A stretch of 29,548 nucleotides of DNA from Plakobranchus ocellatus (taxonomy: Eukaryota > Mollusca > Gastropoda > Plakobranchidae), in NCBI GenBank assembly GCA_019648995.1, contig BLXT01001432.1, positions 139,379 through 168,926 on the forward strand, read 5' to 3'. The first letter of the stretch is position 1; each line of letters begins with the position of its first letter. Under the pieces are notes generated by a model. It was given only the letters and a program-made list of their open reading frames with translations, made no database searches and was not told the origin of the DNA. Shown here piece after piece: positions 22,301 through 29,548 of this stretch. Made by a program: the position numbers and the translations under genes.

Positions 22301-23472
22301 TCTTACTTGTAGTATTGTACCCAGCATCAAATTCCTCTCTGCTATAGGAGTATGAATAGTTATTTACTCATTGAATGAGGAGATGAAAAGGAAAGAGAAT
22401 TTATATGGTCTTTATTGGTCTCTTACCAAATTCTTTGCATGTTTCAGGGCTAGTTACCAAATTGACCTTGATAGCTAATGATTAAACTTTGTGTACCAGT
22501 ATTTTAAACATTCTTTGTGTTTAATAAATGCTATGGGATTCATAATTAAAACGCTTTATGATTTACATGAAAATGATAACATCAAGGTATTATTTGGTGT
22601 GTATTGGTTTTTCTCAGGATGAAGTATCAAAAATATTTTGAAATGTTTCTTTTTTCTTTTTATTTCAGAATATACATTTTTGGTGGATATGGGCCATGTC
22701 CTTATGAGTATTTGTGGGATAAAGAAGAGGATATATTTACCAAAGAGGTAACTTCCTTGCAGTTTTGGTTGTTTCAGTGATTCATTTATGCAGCAATCTC
22801 CCAAAATGAGTCTAGTTGCAAGTTGCAGATCTTACTGACTGGATAATGGACTTATAAGGGTAAAAGTGACTGGGTAGAGAACTCCAAGAATATCCGATTG
22901 TTTTCAACAAGTTGGGGCTTCTAATAATCTGCAGTCATGCAAAACACTTATTAAGATTTCCATGTTTCTTGTGAAACTTCAGCATTGGAAGATACAACAA
23001 AGAATGCAGGAAAAGCAAAAACGCTTTATAGCTATTGGGGTGATACATAGTTGTCAATAGGTTATTTAATATTTTTTATTTAATATCCACACAAATCCTG
23101 TTTGATAAATCGTATGTCTGCAATAGATTTTTCTAGAATCATCCAAAGATCATAGGCAATATGTTTATAACATGATTGAGATGCAATATGTTTATAACAT
23201 GATTGAGATGCAATTGTTAAATACGTAACTTTCTAGGATTCAGTTCTAATAATGTAATCGATGAAATTTTTTAGTTAGCTGCATCAATATTTTTCTTTTC
23301 ATTTTTACTCCAGTTATTTTATTGTTATTATTAAAATATGTATGTAATTTTTTTGGCGGGGAAGTTATATTTGAGTTAGTTTCTTCTTCCTTTTTATACT
23401 CTCTCAAAAAAGTAAAAATCCCATGTTTTGGCTTGGAATCTGAAGAGCCTATCCTAACTCAAAGATATGCAT

Positions 23473-23549
<77 letters not shown>

Positions 23550-26500
23550 TGAGGGTTTGCCAAAACCTGGGATGTCATCAACGTTTTGACTGAACATTAT
23601 TACTAGCTATATTTGAGACAAATTTTACTCTTAATGCATGCCCCTCCGCTACCCTGCACCCTTTTTTTGCTCTGAAATTTTGAGTTTTGAAGAAAAAAAA
23701 AAGTTGTTAGCTAGACAACTCTATCATTTTGATTTTTTACAATTTTCAGGCATGGTCTGAAGAGAAGGGTTGGAACAACCAAATTGCAGCATTCCATTTG
23801 CATGCTCAGTGTTGGCAACATGTGAATACCAAGGTATATTTATTTATTATTTTAGGGTCCTAAATTAGTGAAAAAAAAAGTTTATTAAGAAATGTGCAAA
23901 GAATTGTTTATCTACTTTACTCAATTTTCTGAGAGAAATTTTGACTTGACTTTCGTGTAACTGTATTTTAAAAGAAGAGTGATGTTTAAAAAAAAATGAA
24001 TGATTTTTTAATACTTCTAATTTTGAAAATATGAATGATGGATTCTAATTTGCAACAAGGGCCTTGAATTTGATTTTTTGCTTTAATGTTTTTAAAGGGG
24101 CCAAAACCTTTGGCAAGAGCTGCCCATACCGCTGTGCGAGTGGGCAATGCAGTTTATGTGTTTGGCGGTCGTCACAAGGGACAAAGAATGGGTGACTTGC
24201 ATTGCCTTAACCTGCTTGATTTCTCTTGGAGCGGAGAGTAAGTGGGAGATGCTATATACATATATACACACATATTGTGTTGATTAGTCCTCTGATAATG
24301 TTTTTGAATATGTTCTGAAAATGAGTAACTCATTTTGGGTTCAATGTTTATAGATATAAACTTCACATGCTAAATTCTTCTCTTTCTTTTTTGTGTGGTG
24401 TGTGTGTGTGGTGGGAGGGGGGGAGGGAAGAAGAAAGGTACATTCTATTTTCTCACCTATCTTTTCTCTTTTTCCTGGGGGGAAGGGGTAGGTAAGTCAT
24501 CATTGATTTTATGAAAGGGAAATTTTTTTTTTAATACACATTTATTTACATCATTACATCAAAGAGATTAAAAAAAAAAAGGCTTGTACTTTACATTACA
24601 TGTACTACATAGCCTCCAGGCATTTATGGATAACAAAATGAGAGAGAGAGAGAGAGAGAGACAGACAGATACACCCCGATACACCCCTATCATAACAAAT
24701 GCAGGTGATAACATTAATGGCTCAAAAGATTCAATGTTAGTTTCTTTGTTAGTTATTTTTTTATTGGGGTGGGGGGAGGGGGAGGGGAGGATAGCGGCCG
24801 GGAAAGGGGGTTGGTTGGTTTGGCCAAGACTGATTGCATTTTTTATCCTTTATGTAAAAAAAAAGAGAGGAGTAAAAGATGTAATGCTGCGATGGCTTAA
24901 CTTTATAGCTTATTTGCTTAGCATCAATTCATTGAAGGGTAGAAAGACTTCAACAGAAGTAAGTTTTTAGATGGACTTTGTAGTCTAGCAGATCAAATGG
25001 AAAAATAAAGCAAAAAACCTTGAAGCAGCAGTTTAATTGAATTTAACTATGAAAGGGTAATGTAGATAATGAGTCAAGAACACTTATAGGACAGTGTCTG
25101 TAAAAAAAATTGAATACTTTCTATAAATATAAAGTAAAGTTGCGCTAGCTTAAAAGGAGTAAATCTATGGGTAGATGCAATCTTTTAGACAAAAGTTTCA
25201 AGTGATCGACTTTTACAAAAAATAACGAAATGATAATTCTGTATGAGGTAAATTTGCATTTGCATCTAGATCGCAAACGAGGAAAAGTTGGCAAGGAATT
25301 TACATGTGACAAAATCCACTCCCGTGAGATTACTGATATTAATTGCAAATAATATATGTCAAAAGCTGAATAAATTTTGAGTTGTTTGAAAAGTGTCGCA
25401 GAAGAAGGAATTGAGAAACTTAAACTCTGCTTGTGGAGAAAATGCACTGAGTAATTTAAAAAGATAGAGGGACAGAAAATCAGAAATTTAAGAGACAGGA
25501 ATGAAAACGAGGAATAATAAATCCTTCCTTTGCCAAGTAATAGTAATATATGATTTCTTTGGGTGTATAAATTTTATTTGCCAAAATTAAAAAAAAAAAC
25601 GTATCCATCTCTAATGGATGAGCAGTTAATTAGATTGATTCCATCACAATTTTAATGGCCTTTAACACTCCCTGTCTCCCAGGATTTTTCACAATTGTAC
25701 ACAGCCATTTTTGTTATTCACAGATAATTTCATGGTCTTTCTGTAATAGCTTTTAACTTTTTACTACAAAACATAACTCTAACAAAGCACATATAAAACT
25801 GAAGGACATGTAATGCACAAAAGTTTTGCTTTTTCGGATGATTGTAAATCTGTAGTTTCATTGTTTATCAGAGAGCCATATTTTGCAGCATAGTGTACAA
25901 ACCAGAATTGGTGCTGAGCTGCATTTTGCAGCTTATGAGACAGAAAGTGTTAATAGAAATTGTGAGAACTTAATGGTAATGGGTAGTACAAATAATTTGA
26001 TCTAAAACTGTTTTTCCAAATGAGGGAGAGTTGATAACATATTGATTTTGTTCCAAAAGTATAGAAATGGCTATGTTATTGCTGAAAGAAGATATTATTT
26101 TTTATTCTTGCCCTATACAAGAATCTAGTAATGTATACAACTTGTACAAAACGGCATAGTAAGAAATAAAAACAGGAAAAAAAAACGACAAAATGCATAT
26201 TAATTTTTTTTTTACTTATATGTAATTAAAGTTTATAAACTTGAGTTCGTTTTATTTTTTCTTTTTAAATATACAAGCAGGGAGAGATTTTGACTGTTAC
26301 AAAAGTTTCCCTGAAATCTGCATGGACCTTCTTGTGAGAATTTTGACCTAATGTTGTCACTCTTCTTGTTGAGGGTTCAAAAGCTTGAGATTGTCAAGAA
26401 GTGGATAATCAATCAAGTGTTTTTGTTTTGTAAAATTTTCCTTATATTTTTGCAAAATCCATAGATTTACTTTGAACTCTTTTTATGGCTGTTGTATATG

Positions 26501-28948
26501 CACATCTGCTAATGTTATGGTTATTTCCTACATTAGCTGGCAGTCTCATGAGCAAGATGTCGCTAACAAGATCTCTGCTTTTCAACCTGCAGACTTTGTT
26601 GCCTAGGTGAGCAGCCAGAAGGCAGGTCATGGCACACAATGGCTCGCCTTAACAAAAACCAGCTCGTACTCATGGGAGGCTTCAACACCAGTGAGGAAGT
26701 GCTGGGTAGGTGAATGGATTTAGTTCAATTATATCAGGGAGGTCCCAGAAGTAATCAAAAAAAGAGCCCTAGCTTTTGAATGGCTTAATATTTTTCAAAC
26801 TGTTAAATTGCAATAATTGGGAAATACTTTGCACATTATTGACACACAATCTGAGCACCGTAAGTGAGTACAACGTCCCAAGAGAAGATTGCAAGATGGC
26901 TGCTTCTATTGAGGGATATTGTTTGCTTATTACATGCCCAAGGGAAAAATGGGATAGAAATTTATGGACAAATTGTTGCAACTTACCTCCATGAGTAAGA
27001 GTGAAATGTACCATAGGTGCTCTTGAGATAATCAAGTCAAAGTGGACCAAAAATAATTTGTATGTAACAATTTTTCCTGTGATATTCAATTTATGTAAAA
27101 AAAAAGTAATCATGAAATCACTTTCAGATGACCTATGGGTTTTACATATTGAATCTTTGAGTTGGTCAGTGGTGAAGAAAAACACAGGTTACCCACTCCT
27201 GTGGCACACTGCCTGTCCCAACTCTCAAGGGGATATTCTCATATTCGGAGGTTGTATGAACAATATCCTTGATAACCATGTGGATATGGTAAGTTTAGCT
27301 AGTTTACTTAAAATAAATTTTGCATTAAAAGAGACTTTATTGCACTCATTCATTGTTTAGGCGTTAAACACAAACAGATATACTGTATCCAGAAGAATTA
27401 TTTGGTCATACTAGATCTTCATTTAAAGATGGGAATTACCTCCTATATCATTGAAAATAACTACATTTTAAGTATGCTTGTTTCGCAAGTTACACAATTA
27501 TATGACACAAATTAATTTTCGTTTTATCATGCTATGTGTTCAGATTATGCACACATATTTTCTTTTATAGTGAAATCATTGTTCCTCTTTTGTTTTTCCC
27601 TTTCTTTGTGATTATGAACAAAACAAATTTGCAGGCCCATTAATGATTGATTTTAGTATTTTCAAGATCTGTAGGTATTTTATCTAGACCTACATTTAGG
27701 TTTATAAAAAAAAGACTAGGAATATAAGGCAGCCCACTCTACCAAACGACTGTTGATCTGTTTCACTCTTCTTACATTCCTTGTATTTTTTTCAGGCGGC
27801 TAGTAGTCAAATCTTTACAATCAGATTTGAACCCTTTTCACTACATAGGTATGTTTTGTTTTTCTGTTATCTAAAAAGCAATTTTTGGTTTATGTTTTTT
27901 TGCACTGAGCCAACAAAAAAAAACCAAAAAAAACAAAACAGCCCAACTTATAACAATGCAGGTTTGCCAATTTTTTTTTTTTCATTTTAAATTTCTGGTT
28001 TTTGCCGCACATAAAGTCAGTAGTGTACTGTTACCTGGACACACAAACAAATTTATCGTAAGCAGAGACTGAGATGTAGATAATTCAATTAATCAGTTTT
28101 GCTTTGTTATTTGTAAAGAGGACTGAAATGCTGATTTATAAAATTAAAAATATTTAAATTGTCCAAATAATATCATCCAAGAGTCATCTGTAGTGCTGAA
28201 TGAGGCCAATTTTGAAGGATAACCAAAGAAAGCAATTAGGAAATGAGAAGTCATCACAAAGCGGTGCCATATCTTGCACCTACTGAGAGAAATGAAAGCA
28301 AAAGAAGCGAATCAGACAAAAAATATTTTATTCTGACTTTCAACTCATTTAGCCTGATCGCAAGACACTGTGTTGTGATATCACAAAATGCTGATGTTGT
28401 GCAGCAGAAACATTTGTAATAAAAGAAGGTGCAGTTGTCAGAACCACCAACTGTTTACATCCAATAACCTTTGGGAGAACTTTGCAATGTTTGATACTAT
28501 TTAAAATCTGTGCTGGGTGAGCTCTGAGAAGCATTGAGCCTTTTTTTTCTATGGGGTTGTTTTTTTTTTTTGCTAAACGTCACATTTTGTGGTGTTGCTA
28601 CACATATATCTGTCCATGAAATATATGTACACCTTAATTTTATTTAGGTATATAAACAATTTTGAAAGCTGTTGTTGCTGTTAAATGATATAATTATATG
28701 TCTTTTCCTCTTGTAGGATATGTCTGCATATATTGTATAAGAACTTACTGAGCAGTCAGAGAGACTTATTGGACTTGATAAAACATCATCGAAAGTGGCT
28801 CAACCTGCCAATACATCATCAAGACTGGATAGCTGCAAGGTTAAATGTTGACTTTGAACTGAATAGATGGGATTTTCACTTTCCAGCATTGGCCATGCAT
28901 GGGCCGACTTTGAGCCAACTAACAAATATACATACAGATGGGGCCTAA
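19150..28948 (+). CDS. KLHDC2: KLHDC2-type kelch-repeat CUL2 ubiquitin ligase receptor
   Basis: Ten exons (19150-19311, 19562-19632, 21863-22084, 22669-22747, 23750-23833, 24098-24237, 26593-26705, 27128-27288, 27796-27848, 28717-28948) join in frame into 438 residues; human KLHDC2 has 406. The family forms a kelch propeller that binds proteins ending in glycine-type C-degrons and presents them to CUL2-Elongin B/C for ubiquitination. Kelch blade motifs are seen at ERVGHMAS/LLVWGGF (37-53), PPMSGA/YIFCG (89-108), SPRDKL/IYIFGGYG (139-160), ARAAHT/VYVFGGR (212-231), GRSWHT/LVLMGGF (263-283) and LWHTAC/ILIFGGC (315-333). Arg231, Arg236 and Ser265 align with human Arg236, Arg241 and Ser269, which hold the degron carboxylate. 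SLHRICLHIL (359-368) fits the Elongin BC-box, and LNLP (390-393) is a Cul2-box candidate. The protein ends in Gly-Ala. Blade 2 has FCG where FGG is usual. The ATG has A at -3 and G at +4 and is the first in a frame closed at 19066. It could equally be the single ancestor of KLHDC1 and KLHDC2. Confidence 0.93.
19312..19561 (+). other. KLHDC2 intron 1
   Basis: A 250-nt GT-AG intron, AT-rich. Nothing else seen. Confidence 0.88.
19562..19632 (+). CDS. KLHDC2: KLHDC2 exon 2
   Basis: 71 nt between CCACAG and the donor TG|GTAGTG. It encodes SLWNYNMDMDR, matching human ELWIYNMETGR. The split codon completes Trp78. Confidence 0.9.
19633..21862 (+). other. KLHDC2 intron 2
   Basis: A 2.2-kb intron with donor GTAGTG and a T-run acceptor. 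The middle (about 20100-20720) is less AT-rich than its flanks and may be an old repeat, but no terminal repeats or coding motif were found. Confidence 0.8.
21863..22084 (+). CDS. KLHDC2: KLHDC2 exon 3
   Basis: 222 nt between TTTTTTTAG and the GC donor AG|GCAAGT. It encodes PPPMSGACC, the variant YIFCG, then SPRDKLVSWVFED. The match to human SSKDKLGVWVYKN continues into exon 4. Confidence 0.92.
22085..22090 (+). other. GC splice donor (GC-AG intron 3)
   Basis: The exon ends GACAG and the intron starts GCAAGT. Only this junction restores Arg152 and the continuous kelch motif FEDR-IYIFGGYG. AG|GCAAGT is the classic strong-context GC donor used by the major spliceosome. The nearest GT, four bases on, puts exon 4 out of frame. 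Confidence 0.9.
22085..22668 (+). other. KLHDC2 intron 3 (GC-AG)
   Basis: A 584-nt intron with GC at its 5' end and TTTCAG at its 3' end. No other feature. Confidence 0.88.
22669..22747 (+). CDS. KLHDC2: KLHDC2 exon 4
   Basis: 79 nt between TATTTCAG and GAG|GTAACT. It encodes IYIFGGYG, followed by an acidic loop that is family-variable. Confidence 0.92.
23161..23213. repeat. 27-bp tandem duplication
   Basis: ATGTTTATAACATGATTGAG plus ATGCAAT is repeated twice head to tail with no mismatch across the shared part. It is a recent small duplication in intron 4. Confidence 0.92.
23475..23545. repeat. (AG)n microsatellite, 71 nt
   Basis: An uninterrupted AG run, the longest simple repeat in the window, in intron 4. 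It makes the pre-mRNA purine-rich about 200 nt before exon 5. Confidence 0.97.
23750..23833 (+). CDS. KLHDC2: KLHDC2 exon 5
   Basis: 84 nt, phase 0 at both ends, between TTTTCAG and AAG|GTATAT. It encodes WSEEKGWNNQI, matching the GWND region of human KLHDC2 that precedes the fourth blade. Confidence 0.92.
23834..24097 (+). other. KLHDC2 intron 5
   Basis: A 264-nt GT-AG intron with an acceptor TTTTTAAAG. Nothing else seen. Confidence 0.88.
24098..24237 (+). CDS. KLHDC2: KLHDC2 exon 6 (degron-binding arginines)
   Basis: 140 nt between TTTAAAG and GA|GTAAGT. It carries RAAHT, VYVFGGR and QRMGDLHCLNL. The two arginines correspond to human Arg236 and Arg241. Confidence 0.94.
24413..24427 (+). 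other. G-rich tract, possible quadruplex
   Basis: GGGAGGGGGGGAGGG follows a GT-rich stretch. It has enough G runs for a quadruplex on the transcribed RNA. Confidence 0.5.
24642..24660. repeat. Short (AG)n microsatellite
   Basis: An AG run followed by ACAGACAGA in intron 6. Confidence 0.9.
24766..24787 (+). other. Putative G-quadruplex
   Basis: Four G runs of 4, 6, 5 and 4 separated by single bases (T, A, A). This fits a very stable intramolecular quadruplex on the sense strand and in the pre-mRNA. It lies about 0.5 kb inside intron 6. Confidence 0.6.
26593..26705 (+). CDS. KLHDC2: KLHDC2 exon 7 (degron-binding serine)
   Basis: 113 nt between CCTGCAG and G|GTAGGT. It carries GRSWHT and LVLMGGF. 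The serine corresponds to human Ser269. An internal AG|GTGAGC just inside the exon (GT at 26606) is a potential cryptic donor. Confidence 0.93.
26706..27127 (+). other. KLHDC2 intron 7
   Basis: A 422-nt GT-AG intron. Open frames on both strands here and across exon 8 are shadows. Confidence 0.88.
27128..27288 (+). CDS. KLHDC2: KLHDC2 exon 8
   Basis: 161 nt between CTTTCAG and ATG|GTAAGT. It carries DDLWVLHI, LLWHTACP and ILIFGGCMNNIL. The match to human RLWHTACASDEGEVIVFGGC is strong. Confidence 0.94.
27289..27795 (+). other. KLHDC2 intron 8
   Basis: A 507-nt GT-AG intron, AT-rich. No other feature. Confidence 0.88.
27796..27848 (+). CDS. KLHDC2: KLHDC2 exon 9
   Basis: 53 nt between TTTTTTCAG and CATAG|GTATGT. 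It encodes SQIFTIRFEPFSLHR, the start of the BC-box. The split Arg codon joins exon 10. Confidence 0.9.
27849..28716 (+). other. KLHDC2 intron 9
   Basis: An 868-nt GT-AG intron with A and T runs and no recognisable element. Confidence 0.88.
28717..28948 (+). CDS. KLHDC2: KLHDC2 exon 10 with stop
   Basis: 232 nt from TTGTAG to TAA. It completes the BC-box (ICLHIL) and holds the Cul2-box candidate. It then adds a tail of about 40 residues, absent from human KLHDC2, that ends Asp-Gly-Ala. Confidence 0.92.
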
Positions 28949-29548
28949 GTTATGAATGATTTAAGTTTTTTATTGGAGAATTAGAGAAGGGAGGAAAAAG
29001 ACTTTTATTTCCACAATGACTTGATAAGACTGCACAAAGCCTTATTTTTCAAAAGTGAAAGTTTTCTGTGTGCATGCAGTGTGCAGTAAAATGACATTAG
29101 AAATGAGAATAACATCTCCAGAAAGGGTTTTTTGTATAATTATTTAAGTTTAAGCTTTTAAATGGCTGCTTTTAAACATTTTGTTTTTATTGTTAACTTT
29201 TTAACCATGGAAGAAATACAGTATCACTTATTGTTAACGTAAACATTACATAAGTGTTGAGAGTGCAAGAGGTATTTGTAAAGAAGATGCACTTTTATTT
29301 TTAATTGGAAAGACAAACATACTATCAATTTTTTTAGAATGTACAGCCATATCATTAATTTTGAAAATGACATTGAAAAGCTTGTCAAAAATAGTGAGAA
29401 TGAGAACGCTGGTGACAGTTGTGCAGTGACTTTTATTTGTGCAATCCTTTATCAGGTTATGTTAATTACCTGCTGAACTGGTTCCTGTTTATGTAAGTGG
29501 ATACAAAGTGTCAATATATTGAAAGCTGATGTGGTAACACATAATGAT
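28949..29548 (+). other. KLHDC2 3' UTR / downstream
   Basis: 600 nt after the stop, AT-rich, with no conserved frame. I found no AATAAA or ATTAAA on the plus strand. The 3' UTR therefore either runs beyond the window or uses a variant hexamer such as AATACA near 29215. Confidence 0.6.

Larger units (their letters stand above)
22748..23749 (+). other. KLHDC2 intron 4
   Basis: A 1.0-kb GT-AG intron with a 27-bp tandem duplication and a long GA microsatellite, listed separately. Confidence 0.88.
24238..26592 (+). other. KLHDC2 intron 6
   Basis: A 2.36-kb GT-AG intron, the longest in the gene. G-rich patches and a short GA repeat lie in its first 600 nt; the rest is AT-rich. No embedded gene was recognised. 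Confidence 0.85.

Noticed and set aside
26769-27185. 138-residue minus-strand open frame, the longest in the window
   Set aside because: It is antisense to intron 7 and KLHDC2 exon 8, has no recognisable domain, and the plus strand carries the conserved kelch coding sequence.

Overview
This is a eukaryotic, AT-rich, intron-rich nuclear window from an invertebrate. The two protein genes, the tRNA-derived SINEs, the LINE debris and the many CTAGATCT and TAGGCCTA words fit a lophotrochozoan, most likely a gastropod mollusc. That assignment is an inference from overall character; no marker gene settles it. Two conserved genes can be assembled exon by exon from splice sites, reading frame and family match. 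They point away from each other. Most other open frames are chance frames in low-complexity or intronic DNA. Layout: 1-640 holds a tRNA-derived SINE, part of which is tandemly duplicated with its flank. 890-1860 is T- and pyrimidine-rich low-complexity DNA. 1861-3629 holds a 27-bp tandem repeat and a CA/GA microsatellite, with no gene seen. 3630-8682 on the minus strand is a complete four-exon COA8 (APOPT1) gene of 192 residues, a mitochondrial cytochrome c oxidase assembly factor. 8683-19149 is a 10.5-kb divergent spacer. It holds a decayed LINE on the minus strand, a hammerhead-ribozyme-like motif just beyond the LINE's 3' side, a 287-bp MITE with long terminal inverted repeats and a perfect 8-bp target duplication, and a second tRNA-derived SINE. 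19150-28948 on the plus strand is a complete ten-exon KLHDC2-type gene of 438 residues, a kelch-propeller substrate receptor for CUL2-Elongin B/C ubiquitin ligases. 28949-29548 is its 3' UTR or downstream DNA. The two genes have no known shared pathway; COA8 acts in mitochondria and KLHDC2 in C-degron protein quality control. The most interesting observation is that the KLHDC2-type protein keeps the Arg/Arg/Ser set that binds C-terminal glycine degrons and itself ends in Gly-Ala. This is a possible degron mimic, like the Gly-Ser end reported to autoinhibit human KLHDC2, yet it sits on a different C-terminal tail. One of its introns is an unambiguous GC-AG intron.
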